From the NCBI GenBank assembly GCA_011503125.2, contig WWBZ02000062.1, forward strand, positions 3,224,001-3,288,000: a DNA stretch of 64,000 bases, read 5' to 3'. The position numbers and the translations under genes are program-made. This document shows positions 31,264 to 44,400 of the stretch, piece after piece. The stretch is from Botryosphaeria dothidea. Taxonomy: Eukaryota > Ascomycota > Dothideomycetes > Botryosphaeriales > Botryosphaeriaceae. Numbering within the stretch: the first letter of the stretch is position 1; every line of letters begins with the position of its first letter. The notes below the pieces were generated by a model. That model was not told the origin of the DNA. It saw only the letters and a program-made list of their open reading frames with translations, and searched no databases.

Positions 31264-34200
31264 TTTTGAAGACTGTGCCGTGGTCAGCGTAATGCTGTTG
31301 TGTGAAGTAGAAACGTGATGAGGTGCTGTGGTGGGTGATGAAAACGGGGACGACCTGTGGGAGAGGTGAGCTGAGGGGAGCTGTCGTACCGGTGCGAGGG
31401 ATTGGTTCTGTAAGTTGATAGGCAAGTTACCGTTGTCCGGCTGCCGAATTGACCTGCACCTCGACAGTCACCATGTGCCCAACAGACTTGCTCAGTGATA
31501 CTTGAGGAGAGCGGAATGGGCGGAGAACATGCTCAGCTGGCGTCCGCCATCGTGAGGTGTCGGGCATGGGGAGCGGCGTGAAGGTGGCGAGGTGGGTGCG
31601 AGGGAGCCCAAATGGGAGCAGACGTACCTGACGAAGATGTCTGATCGCTTGAAGATGTGGGGAAGCGACTGCGAGCAAAAGCTGGCACCGGAGGTCAGCG
31701 GGGGGCCCGGAGAGTGAGGAGTGGCTTGTTGGCGTGGGCTTGCTCACTTGGTCTGGAAAGCTACAAAGAAATGCAGAGCTCTGAGGCGGATGGGCGGCGG
31801 CGGACGAAGTGCTCGAGAGGAGAAGAGAGGGAGAGACAGGCGGTGGGACCTCAGAAGATATACGGGAGCTACCGCTGGGCGCTAGCGGCGAGTGAGGTGG
31901 GCGACGGTGGTTGTTCTGGAAGGAGGCAACGTCAGTGAGAGGCAGCGGCAGGTGCAGACGATACATGCGCCGCCGTCACAACGCTCGCCGCTCAGCGCGT
32001 CGTCGGCCGCAACTGCAGACTCGCGGCGGCAGGCAGGAAGTACACGGCGAGCGGGCGTGGTCGCCTTTTGGGGAGCTGTGGCCGCGCACCTGGACGCCCC
32101 GGGAGCGAATGCGCCTGCCTGCGGCCCCTTAAGGATAGTCGGAGAGAAAGCTGTCTCAATAGCGATGTCAGCGGAAGAGCACGCTGCCTTCGTGTCTTGC
32201 CTCGAGGGCGAGTGCCACTTTAAATGCACGGCGGCAGTCTGTGCGAAGGGGCTGTAGTAGACGCGGACCAGGGTGCGATTTGAGGTGAGGCGGTTTCTTT
32301 TGCAGCTTGTACAGAGTCACTCAATGCGAACCACTCTCCAGCGCTCCCAACTGAGACAGGAACAGCATGCAGGCGGCTGAAAAGACCCTCGCCCCAGAGC
32401 AAGCCCGCGCGCAATGCCCCCAGCGCGCATCGCATTCCCAGAGAGAGCTTCCTCGCCCGCCTGCTGCAGACGGGCGACGTTGGATGAGCGCAACACCGCG
32501 TCGGGCCTGCGGATCGGCCCAGCACCAACCATGCCATGCCATGCCCAAGCGCCCCGCGACACGGCAGTTATTTATTTACGGCCCGTTTCATCTTGGGAGG
32601 CTCTGTTTGGACGCTCCATCAGCTTCTGTTCCAAGCGTGCCAATCTCTGCCGGAAAGCTCGCCCGTAGTTACATCACTGCCCTGCCCCGGCGCGAGATGG
32701 GGGCTCTCTGCTGGGCTTGACGTCAGGTTCGTCGCGTGAAGCGTCGTTGTTACATCCAAAAGGAAAGTCTCTTACTTTAAGTTGAGAGGGGTGGGCCACC
32801 GCAGACACCAACCCAGTCGGCGCAGTCCCCCCAGCCCTGTGGATCTGCGAGATTCCCGCGGGAAGATGCACGCACGTTGCTTGCCAGTTCCCGGTCTGGA
32901 ATCTTCTTTGTACAGCTGCTCGTCATACATATACGTGTCTGCCTTCCTGGTATTTCAGCATTGGTCTCGAGGGGCTGCCCCCATGACCTCCGCCGAGTCC
33001 ATTCGTGCCTGCGAGCCTGCCAGGAACCGCCTGAAAACTGCCCCGCAACGATCGGATGCGTAAGCTGGCGAGCTGCAGGACGAAGCAAGGTATCCGCCCG
33101 TCTACCGACATTAAGGAACTCGAACCCACTGGCGAGCGACCGCGTTGCTTGTTCGCGCGCAGCGGAGACAGAGCCGTCGTGGAGCTAAAGATACGTCGCA
33201 AGACATTGTTGCTAAAGCGGGAAACTTGAAATAACGACTCACCCGTGCTGGTGCAGACCCTGAGAGCCATTGGGCGTCGTGCAGCTCCTGCCGGCCGCGT
33301 TTGTCAGCCCGCGAGCCTGGTTCAAGTGACGCGGAAGGCACAAGAAGATTCCCCTAGCTGGTGTGCGACGGCGTCTTGCTCTTTGAGGCTTCCCGTGCGG
33401 CTGGTGCTTCGTGGGCGCATACCACATGCGAGGGGCGCCAAAAGCGTATCAGCTTCGGTGGCCGTCTTGAGCGCCAGCCCGCTTCATGAAATCGGTGCCT
33501 GCCCCGCGGAAGCCCTGCCGGGAGACAGCGTCTTCAATCGGATCTCATGCTGAGACGTGGTTCGGAGCGTCGTGCGGATCAGGGCGTCCGGGGAATTCAC
33601 GATGCGCCAGCCGCCCTGCCTGTTCTCCTGACGCGAAGTGAGATGGGACCTGTCACATCATTCAGTTGCAGCGCCGTCCTTAACGCGCGCCCATATCGGC
33701 AATCTTGGCTGGTGTTACAACAGACGACGTAACAGGCGACCCCCAGCGCGCTTGCTCGGGTGGGATCGACGTGGGTGTGGCCGGGTATTGGGCTGGCATC
33801 AGAGTTGTTTGTTTCTTGATCATCTGAGGTCCGTGGGGGCGTCGACCTGCATCCTGGATGCTGGGACCGATCGCGCATCAAGGCTTAAGCACTCGTCCGC
33901 AAAGGGGGTCTAACTTCTCGCTTGAATGCAGGAATTTGTTCCGCGGGCGCCCCGGGTTTCACAGCTGTGCGTTCGGAAGCAGGCAGAGTCGTCCGAACGC
34001 CCTGATCAGGATGCTGGGAACCCGTCCCAAATCTCCCCTCCATGGCCGGTGGAGGATGCTGCAGTTTGCCGGCCCGCTGCTCTTGACCGCCGTTTCGCTG
34101 CCTCTTTTCTTTTGCTGCGAGCAAACCTGCCCAGCATGGACACCCCCGTTTGCATGACGTTGCCCGCGAGTGCTGCTGTAGCGCTTGGAATTTGCATGCC

Positions 34201-34686
34201 GTTCTTGGCCCCCGTGACGTGAGCCCGGATGCAGGAATGCGCTTTGATGAGCACAAGGTAGCTGTGACTGAAAGAGGGATCCGTTGCGGAGACGCCCTGC
34301 GATGGGATCTGGTGCGCCGTGTGATGACGGGAGGCTGCTGTGGAGCGACTTCGATCTTGTGCGCAGTAGATGGCCGTCTGCAGACTCCAGGGTCCGACGA
34401 AGCTCTGATGCCGCTAGCCTTTCTTGGCCCGACCACTGATTAGGTACGATCTCGCCGCAGTTGACAGCCTTTTCTGAATTTCAGTTTGTCCATTACTCTC
34501 CCTCTATTTAGACATACGCCAAATTTCCCTTTCAAAGCTATGCACCGAGAAAGAGCTTCAAAACAAACAAAAATATGTCCTCATCCAACATCATTAGCAA
34601 AAGAACAGCCACCGAGCCCAGCCGCGTGTCTGTCTAGGCTAAATCTTTGAAGTAGTCAGTCTAAAGCAATCTCGAAAAACCGCCGC
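31264..34686. other. Long gene-free region upstream of the RRM gene
   Basis: About 3.4 kb between the RRM gene start and the cprA 3' end, both on the minus strand. It is GC-rich and crossed by many short open frames on both strands, none with recognisable content. Much of it is probably promoter and 5' UTR of the RRM gene. I saw no transposon ends. Confidence 0.45.
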
Positions 34687-36829
34687 CTACGACCACACAT
34701 CCTCCTGGTACTGATTCGACGCACGCATCGACTTCACAATCTCCTCGCCCTTGGATATCGGCAGGTCACGTTGCTTGGCAATGATCTGGCCTAGCAGTTC
34801 GTTCACGGCACGGGCCATGTTTGCGGCGTCACCGCAAACATAGAAGTAGGCCTTCTGCTCCAGGAGCTGGTTGATGAGTTCCGCGTTCTCCTGGATCTTG
34901 TGCTGCACGTAGACCTTGTTGGGTCCCTCACGAGAGAAAGCAGTGTGCATCTCAAACTTGTCGCCGAGGTCCTTCTTGTATTGCTGTTTTCCACATTAGC
35001 AGGCCGGCAAAAATATTCACTGGGGTGTGTTCACTAACCTCCCACTCCTCCTGGTAGAGGAAATCTTCGTCTCTCCTGCGGCAACCGAAGAAAAGCACAG
35101 TCTTTCCAACATTCTCACCAGCGCGAGCTTGGGCCGCACGTTCCTGCACGAAACCCCTAAAAGGAGCAGCACCAGTACCAGGACCGACCATGATAACGGG
35201 CTTGGAAGGATCCGAGGGAAGCTTGAAGTTCGAGTGACGGACGTGGACGGGGACATGGATACCATCGTACTTGTTGCGAGGGCCATTGAGAGCGTAGTTC
35301 AAACCGTGAGGATCGGGCTCCGCGATTCCATGCTGCTTTTGCTTGAGAGCAAGCAGATAGTTCGTTGTAACACCCTTCACAATGTGGGGCGCGCCAGGCT
35401 TCTCAACTGACTCGACGACAGCGGTGATGGAAATCTTGTCCTTCTGAAGAAGCGACGACGAAGAGATAGAGTAGTAACGGGGCTGGATCTTGTGCAGACT
35501 TTCGATCATGATCGAGAACGGAACTTTATCCCACTTCTCGCCCTTGGATTGAATTTCGAGCAGCTGAGCAATGTTCAAGTTGAGAGCAGCAACGGTCTCT
35601 TGGAAGTAGTCCTTGTCACCCCCCATCTTGGCCATTTCGGCCTTGATGGTCTCGTTGGGAGCGAACTGGGCCAGAGAAGAGACGAATTGACGAGAAACAG
35701 GCGCACAGATTTCCATGTGGTAGCGAACAACAGCATCGTAGGTGGTTGGGGTGGGAAAGGGAACCTTAGCGGTAGGATCGGTACCCTTGACGTTGATCAC
35801 CGAGTCGCGCTTCTCAGCCAAACCAAGGATCTGAAGGAAGCGGTCGACCTCCTTGCCCGGGTTGGTGGGCCAGACGGCAATGTGATCGCCAGTAGTGTAG
35901 GTGAGGTTAGAGCCGCTGATATCAACTTCCAAGTGCAGACAGTTGCGCTCGCCAGAGGTGAAGAGTTCGCGAGATTCGGCAATTGGTGCAATGTACGGGT
36001 TGTGAGCGTTGTACGGTCCCTTAGACTGGCCTTCCAGGTGGTTCTTGTTGGGTTCGCCGAGATAGACAGTGTTGTCCTGCACGTTCAGCTCGAGCTTCTC
36101 CTCAACGTCGAAGACAGGTTCGTAGACGGCCTCGCGTTCTTCCAGCTGCATGGCTTCGGTCAAAGCAGCCCACATGGGCTCCTTCCAGGCCAGGAAATCT
36201 TCTTCCATAGTTCCGGCACCGTCATCGCCCTCACCAGCAGCGCCGATTCTGGTGGCGCCCAGCTTCGTGAGGGCCTTGTCGACATTGCGGACCATGGAGT
36301 TGTAGTGCTCGTAAGTGTTGTTACCCAATCCGAAAGCGACGTACTTGAGGTTCTTCAGGGGCTGGTCTGCCGGTGTAGCGCCCTCGCTGTACGAAGAATC
36401 CTCGCTCGTAACGAACTCGTAGAACTCGACCGCGTTATCCGTAGGCTCGCCCTCGCCGTAGGTTGCGAGCACGAATATAGCAACCTTATCGTCGGGGAGA
36501 GTATCAAGATTCTCAAAGTCATAGTCCTCCAAATCCGCGACCATAGTCTTCAGACCGAAGCGAGAGGCACCTTCCTTGGACAGACGCGAGGCATAGTCCT
36601 CAGCGGTGCCGGTCTGGGAGCCATAGAAGACCACGCAGTTTTTGCCCGTCTCTTCCATCTTCTCGATGATGTTCCTCGACTTGCCCGCCTTCGCACCATT
36701 GGCGTGTGCGAGAGAGTTGGCATAGGGATCGGTCGGCTTGGCCCAGTAAGTGCCTTTGGTGAAGTAGGCGACGGTGCCCACCAGGATGACGGCGAGCACC
36801 ACGATGTCGAGTGTGTCCAGTTGGGCCAT
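34687..36829 (-). CDS. cprA: NADPH-cytochrome P450 reductase
   Basis: ER-membrane diflavin enzyme that passes electrons from NADPH through FAD and FMN to P450s. Exons 36829-35039 and 34983-34687 flank a 55-nt intron (donor GTTAGT, GCTAAT branch, AAACAG acceptor), giving 695 residues, the normal length. An N-terminal anchor helix (LDIVVLAVILVGTVAYF, about 6-22) is followed by the FMN domain (CVVFYGSQTGTAEDYASRLS; LATYGEGEPTDNAVEF; GLGNNTYEHYN). The FAD domain (PRYYSISSSS; VTTNYLL) and the NADPH site (MVGPGTGAAPFRGF, near residue 545) come next, then VYVQHKIQ and YVCGDAANMARAV. The end EDVWS carries the conserved penultimate Trp that stacks on FAD. It is divergent from TAO3. Confidence 0.97.
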
Positions 36830-38423
36830 GGTGTCTGGTTTGGAAGAGGGTCAGCTGGCGCGGGGACCGGGCTGGAGATATAGGCAGAAACTCACCCGCA
36901 CGCGCTTTCGTATGGTGCCGGGACAACACGCAGGTTCTAAGCCGTAGGCTACGTGGTCAGAGTGGCGGTGATACTGCGGAGCGTTAATGCGACTAGTCCG
37001 AAGACGCAGGGCTGGAGAGCGAGACCGGCTTGTGACGGGCACGTGTGGAGCAATCCGAGGAGTCCGGGGATCGCAGCGCGGTTGTGCGGCCGTGCTGAGG
37101 CAGACGGGTTGGCGGCGCGAGAAGGGTCGTAGCGACAGTGCACGTCTTATGGCGGCGGCTGATCGATGCCGGGCCGGGCTCGATGACAGCGACAAGCCGC
37201 CCAGCGCTGTAGGCCTCGGATCTCGCAGATTCAGCGGAACGCTTGTTCGGATAGCTCTGCCTGAATAATGCCGTGGGTTGCCTTCTCTCGACTTCTCCTT
37301 TAGGCTCGTGCGGGCAAGCCCGAGGAATACCGACCGGCCGATAGCCTACAGCGCGGAAGACAGGCGCACCGAATACGGCGCACGCTCTCGACGAGGGCTC
37401 GGCCGCCTGCAGCTCACTCGGCCCCCCGTGTGTTCACAAGACGCGTGCTGCAGCACTCAAATGATGATTGCATCGGGCAGCGCGAATCCGGTAGCCGATG
37501 TGCTGGTTCAGGCCGGGCGCCATCGGACACTGTCAGCGCGCGCCCATCTCAGTCAGCGCTCACGCGGCCGGGGTCCGCGGGCTGATGGGCGGCGAGTGCG
37601 GCGTGATAGAGGCAGGCCTCGCGAAAATAGAAATAATAAATAAAAGCAGTCCGCTCGCACTTGCACGTCTACAGGGTCCTCGAGGGCGGGCCGCCTGCAG
37701 TTGCAAGGCACAGGCGCGTCGTGATAGGGTGCAGGTTTCGCGGCCAGGGCAGGTCAGCGACCAAACGGCTGACGAGCTCTGACGAGCTGCACACAGCCCT
37801 TGCAAAACAGTCTTGACGTGCAGACAACGGGTTTTGTTTGTGGAGACCAGGGTCGACGCGCCACCCGCTGCCTGAAGGAAGACTCAGGAGACGGCGACGC
37901 GGCAGCTCTCCAGGCGCGCAGGCACAGGCTCAGGAACAGAACAGGCTCAGGTGCAGGCACACGCACACAGGACAGGCACAGCTCTGCGCCCTTGGGCTCG
38001 TCACTCCGCCGTGACTCGCTGCAACACCGGTCGATCATCGCCGGCCGGGCCCTTCACTGCGTCAACCCATTGGGCCGAGCCCTCAAAGCACTGGCTCCTC
38101 CCGCCGCTCGAGCTCCTCTCCCTGCGCGCATGGGCGTCGTCCTCGTTCGCGGAGCCATTCCATAAAATTATTGTCGCTGTCCGCGCCCAAGCACGCCTCC
38201 ACCCCCCAGCCGCCCATGGCCATCGAGTAGAGCGCCGCCTCTGCGTCCTGATGAAGGAGCACCTCCAGGCGGGATGGGTAAGTGATGCCCCTCCGCCACG
38301 CCAAACACCCACAGCTCGCAGCCCTCCAGCCCGCGCCTCGGAACCCTTCCGCGCGCGAAGAGCGCTTCCGCATCGAGACGCCTGCATGCCCTTCCTTGAG
38401 CTGTCCGCCGCAGTCAACCTTAA
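36830..38423. promoter_or_regulatory. Divergent promoter region, cprA / TAO3, with a short tandem repeat
   Basis: About 1.6 kb between divergent genes. A degenerate CAGGCA/CAGGCT repeat occupies about 37910-37985. A GTAAGT-type donor after an ATG near 38274 might belong to a 5' leader exon of TAO3, but its frame does not join well with the first coding exon. No other feature was assigned. Confidence 0.4.
37910..37985 (+). repeat. Degenerate CAGG-based minisatellite
   Basis: About 75 bases are made of imperfect repeats of CAGGCACAGGCT-like units (for example GGCACAGGCTCAGGAACAG, then ACAGGCTCAGGTGCAGGCAC, then GGACAGGCACAGC). It lies in the shared upstream region of cprA and TAO3, about 0.45 kb before the TAO3 start. 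Confidence 0.65.
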
Positions 38424-41400
38424 ATGCCCTCTTCTGCCGCCGTTGTTTCTGGTGTTTTCCTCGCGCAGCCTGCTGATCAAGCCGTTGCCGTTCCAGCTCT
38501 CCCCCCTCTGTCACAGGCACGACAGCATGTTGGCAACCTGTCGCACCACCATCCCGACCTTCCCGCGCCGCCCTCCGTCCCCACGATCCCCTCCCGCGAA
38601 TCCTCGGTGACACGAGGCCGCGCCCCTACTGTGAGCAGCCAGCGGGGCCCGCCGTCACGTTCGCAAACGCCCGTCGTGGCCATCTCCCGAGAGCGCCCTA
38701 GCCCGGACGCGGGCGTGGAGAGAAAGCTGGAGAGGAAGCCCTCGCAGTCGTACGGTCACCATCGCAATACTTCCATCGTCCATGGAATACAACATTCGCG
38801 GAATACGAGCTTTGTTAACTCGCCCGCAACTAGTCCGCTGAGTCCTCAGATAATCGCTGCCGCTGGTGGCGCAGGCCCGAATAGCCTCGATGGCCCCTTC
38901 ATGATGCCGCAGGACGAGCTCTCCGAACTTCCCGCCAACATTTCGCCTTCGGCTACGAACGGTGGAGGAAGATATCATGGCACCGGCCCACCATCCGTGA
39001 GCGGTGACTACCGCGCCTATACTGAGCAACAATATCGAGGAGAGCCCCGCCGGCTCGAACGAACGGACAGTGTGAGGCTGAAGAACACGCACGTGCGATC
39101 GCAGTCGAGGCACCATCATGGCCGCACTGTGGGCGAGCTGGCTCTGCACCATCTGTTCAATGCCGTACGTGCACCATCTCAGCACCGAGGAAGGCTCTAC
39201 TGATAACGTCTGTAGTTCGTCGGCCAGGCAGACCAAAAAATCAACCAATGTGTCACTGATGTGCAAGGGGCAGAACCACGAGTTGAGTCCATCTGCGGTC
39301 CCGGCGTTGATCATGCTTTTGATCAGTTAATTTCTGCACTGGGCCACATTGCGCGCGAAAAGCCAAAGCCCTTGATAGACACTCTTATGTTCTGGCGCAA
39401 AGCGAAGAGCGAGAAAGCCAGTGACAAGAAGAAGGAATTCGACCAGGTAGAACTTCCCTTGACCAATGCTGGACTAGTCTAATGTTTCGCAGACCAGAGG
39501 AGCGTTAATGCCAGCACATGACCTCACACAGCGCCGCCCAGGGGAGCCTCAAGCTTACACAAGTTTGCATGCTCCCACACACGCTACGCTCGCGCTGCAG
39601 CGGGAGGTAGTGGAGGCGGAGCGCAAGTCCACCGTCTCCATTTATCTCCTTTGCCGGGTCCTGATGGAGATCATCGGGCAAAGCAGTCTGTCACATGTGA
39701 CAGAGGAGATGGCGGAGCGCCTCGAAGACATCATCTACTCGCAACTCAAGCAAGCCGATCCGGAATCCCTCGACGAATCGCCCCTCCGAAATGCTAATTG
39801 GGTTATCTTCGGCCGTCTTCTAGGAGTCATGAGCGACATGAACTTTGACAGCGTTGCCGGAAGATTCATTGCCGATCTGAAAGAGATGCAAAAGCATCTC
39901 AGTATCAAGGGAATTCACAACAGAACGATCGAAGGAAAGGCTGTCCTGATTGTACGGGGCATGAAGTCCTTGAAGCTTAAGTACAGCCCAGAAGACTCCT
40001 GGAGCCGCTCCTGCGACCTGATGCAAAACCTCGCCGAACTTTTCGCCGATGTCCATGGTCAACCAGTAAAGTATGCGTACTGCAACCTTTTTGAAGAATT
40101 GTTACTACCGATTGCTGCCAACGCCACCTCCGAGGTCAATTATCCGAAGTGGAAGAGATTCCTTGATACCTTGAAACCAAGAATTTCACAAATGCTGAGC
40201 AAACCGAAGCACTGGCAAACGGCATTCCCTCTTTTGACGGTACTAACATGCGTTTCACCTCATGAGGCCTTCGCTTCCCAATGGTTGAGCTTAATTACCC
40301 CGCTTGGGCCGAAACTGAAAGAGCGCGCTACCAGGCCGCATGCTCTCAGAAACATCTGCCGCTTGGTCTGGATCTATCTGTACAGGATCGCCGATTCCCA
40401 CAGCATTACGATTAGGAAGCTTGAAGAAGTAATCCGTTTAGTTTTCCAGCCTGGCAGAAGGTCTTATCTTTCCACCGAGTCCACCATCGCTGAGCCACTC
40501 ATACAACTTATTCGGATCATTGGCTTCAAGTATCAGGATCTTTGTTTCAGAAATATTATCTTTCCCCTGATGAATTCGGAACAGTTTGGAAGCGGCAAGG
40601 ACCTGAGAGTTGAGAATTTGGAACCCGAGAGGATGGTGATCGGTATCAGGGCTTTCCTTGCCGTTATGGCGGATTTGGAGAAGGGCGAGCAACCCCCGTT
40701 TCCAATTTCCTTCGCAAATGATGACCTATTGTACCCGCTGGATGCTCCTCTGCAACCTGCCAGTCCCCGGCCTTCGACAAGCATTCGACCAAAGGCGGTC
40801 ACCGTCAAGGAGGAACGTCTTTCAAGGCCGGTAATGGTCGCCGACTTCCCCGAAATTGCAAAAGAATACTACAACAAATTCTGCAAGATCCTCGGAGAGA
40901 TCACCATTATTTGCGACAATGCATTTGGAGGCCAGGCAGTTCTTGACGAGAAGTTCTCTACGCCAACCCCAAAGACGCCAATGGCCGAGGCATTTAGTTT
41001 TGGAAGAAGAGACGATCACCTGACTCCCACAGATGCTCGACAAGGCTTTTATGATCTCCTACACGTTGCAGTGCAAGCTCTGCCTAGGTGTCTCTCACCG
41101 CATATCAACTTCAATCACCTCATCAATCTTCTGTGCACGGGTACTGCGCATGTTCAAAGTAGCATTGCGGCGTCGTCGGCTCAATCTCTAAAGTCGATTG
41201 CCAGGCAGTCTCATGCTCAGCAAGTCACAATCGGCTTCGCGAGATTCATCTTTAACTTCGAGGACCGTTATGCGACCATGTCTGATGGCGGTATGCTTGG
41301 AGCGGGACACATAGAAAGTACCTTGCGGCTCTACGTCGAATTACTCCAAATATGGATCGACGAAATCAAGCAAAGAACAAAGGCCTCAATCGATACTTCG

Positions 41401-44400
41401 GATGCCGATAATCAGGACACCCGCGGGGCTCAGCTCGGTCTTACAGGAGTTGACGCATACGTGGACGAGATTGAGTCGCACGGCCTATTCTTTCTTTGTT
41501 CGCCGTCGCGGAGAGTTCGGACTTTTGCAGTGACTGTGCTCCGATTGGTGACTGAATTCGACACCGCTCTTGGCAAGGAGAGCAGTCGGGTCATACGCAT
41601 CTTGGAAGGGAGCCCTCAGGTTGTCATCAATGTTAATGATGAGAAGCTCTCGGTCGCGGAGAGGAGCCGATTGCAAAGAGGGATGCGGAAAAGTAATCTG
41701 CACAGCACTTTGGTGGAGCTGTGCAGCAGCGACGCACCCTACGACTCTACCCTGTGGTTCAAGATGTTTCCGAACCTCATCAAGATCGCTTTCGAGATTT
41801 GCCCCTTTGCAATTGCCCACACCAGGAACAATGTTTGTGGGCGATTGTTCCAGATGCAGACAACCATCGAATTACTCGCGCAAGCCCCGCGTCCGTCTCC
41901 TTACCCATCCTACGAAATGGCTGCCAACAAGACGAGGATGGTAACATCTCCAGAGATGACTATTGAACAGTGGAAGCTCTACCTCATTTTCGCTTGCACG
42001 ACGCTCACCACGGCAAGAGCTCAACAAGCAACTCCTCAACAAACCCCATCGCACTCAAGGAAAGGCTCGAAATCTTCGCAGAAAACTCCCATGGCAAACC
42101 GAGTTTACTCTGCCGATGTGCTATTCGAACGCGTCGCAGCTTTGCTGCAAGCTCCCAATTCTTCTATCAGGGAAGCCGCCGTCATCGGGCTGGGCTCCAT
42201 CAATATGAATATCTATAGGACTCTTTTGGAATCGCTGCAGCCTCTGGTGGGCAAGTGCAACGATGATGCGAAATCGCGTCTAGCCACCCAAATGATGCAG
42301 ACGACGATGCATCAACGCACAGTGTCCGCTCCTCGGCGGGATCGAACAGTGGATTACTTGCGGACGGAGATCACCCACGTGTACAAGCTCACCTCCCATT
42401 TTTTGGAAGCACCAGAAATTTACGGGGATGACTGGATCTTGAATAATCTGGTCACGTTCACGAAAGATTTGCGTTTATTCCTTAACGACCAGGAGGTTCA
42501 GAACGAATGGAGTTACAGCAAGTTGAGGACGCATTACTGCGGCGTCATGGAAGCCCTGTTCGAGGGTATAAACCGGACCAAGGACCCCATCCGCTGGATG
42601 CCATTCCAAGCGAGAAAGGCTGCCTTCGCATTGATGGAGGACTGGTGTGGATATTCTCCTAACCAATCTCAAGTTCGGCAAAGGGAGGACGCAATGCGAC
42701 GCTCGGTCCTTGAACGGGAATCTGATCCTGGCAACAAAACTTATGCGACTGCCTCCATGGAGATTGAAAAGAAGGAATTGCGCACCGCCGCCTTGAGCGC
42801 CATGGCTACCCTTTGCGCAGGCCCTATCCGGATCCAAACGGAGAGTGGCGTGAACCTTCAGTTCGATGTGAGAAGATTGATTACGTGGATTGATTCCATA
42901 TTTGACACTCCCAGCGACAAGTCTCACAGTATCGGCCGACGAGCACTTCGAAATCTGATCTTGCACAACAAAGATCATCCTTACCTTCTCGAACGCTCAA
43001 TCGAGATGTGTTATCTGTGCAAAAGCTCAAAGGCACTTGAAAGCTATTTTGAAGTTGTCACTCAGGTCATGACTGAAAGGGAGGACTACGTCTTGCCGTT
43101 CTTCAAGGTCCTCGCGGCCGGTCTTTATGCTCTTGGCAACGAAAGCAATCAGATTCGGATGAAGTCCGCACGCATCCTCCGTATCCTCGAGGAGCGTCAG
43201 CACAAAAACTCGAAGCTTCAAGACCTGGACATCAGTATCTCCGATAAGACCATCGCGGTCTACAAAGCCGCTCAGTTTGAAATGTCACGAAGGCTTGCCA
43301 AACAACATTCAGAGCTCGCTTTCTTCGTCTTCTCAGAGTTCTCGTACTATTTCAATCAGCTCAAGCCAGATCAGCAGCGAAATCTGGTTGCGGCAATGCT
43401 TCCATGGGTCCAGATCATTGAGCTTCAAGTCGATCCGAATGGAGGCCCAACCGCAAACTCCTGGATGCTTCTGGTGAACCTACTGGAGATCACGATCAAG
43501 AATGGCACTATTCTGCACAACGAAATCCAGGCTCTGTGGCAGGCATTGGCAAACGGGCCACACGCTGGAAACGTTCAACTTGTTCTTGACTTCATAATCT
43601 CACTGTGTTCCGACAAGAGGGAGCAGAACTTCGTGGACTACGCCAAGCAAATTGTCGTCTACCTTTCCAATACTCTGGCTGGGTCCAAGGTAGTTGAGTT
43701 CCTCTTGCTCAAGATCACTCCGCGAGCGATGGCACCTGAGAAGCAAGAACCCATTCAAGTGCCATCGGATTGCGCTCTCTTCCCCTACGTTTCAGATCTC
43801 ACCACAATTCTGGCTGCCGGTAGCAAGCAAGTAAGTATCTGTGTCCGTTATTCCTCTGTCCAGCTGCTCACTTTCAATAGTCTGGATTCTCCATGGGTCA
43901 GCTTTGTCTCATCCTTTTGGTCGACCTGATGGTCTCACCGCTATCTCTAAACAAAGAGAATGTACCCTTGTTGCTCCAGGCTGTGTTGGTCCTATGGGAC
44001 CATTACACACCCGTGGTACAGGACCAGGCGCGAGAGATGCTTGTACACCTCATACATGAACTAGTAATTTCGAAGATCGACGTCGGCAACACGACTCCGG
44101 ACAAAGAGTACATTGAGGATTTCATCGAGTCAATTCGGCAACACAATCCCAAGGTCGTTTGGTCATACGATGACGCTAACGGCAAAGTGGAGGAAGAATC
44201 CGACTCCCGAGTCCCAGAAGCTATGTTCTACGTTGCAACAGAGGTCGTCAAGATTTTCTCCATAACCTATCCGGGTATTCGAGAAGAATGGGGCAAGATC
44301 ACGCTGAACTGGGCAACGAATTGCCCGGTTCGGCACCTCGCCTGTCGATCCTTTCAACTTTTCCGCTGCATATTGAGCTCGCTTGATCAGCAGATGCTCG

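Noticed and set aside
33885..34436. A 183-codon minus-strand frame in the 31-34 kb gap
   Set aside because: It is rich in Arg, Pro and Ser with no domain, and similar frames exist on all strands of this GC-rich segment.
35492..36883. A 463-codon + strand frame opposite cprA
   Set aside because: It is a complementary-strand shadow of the P450 reductase and has no domain features.
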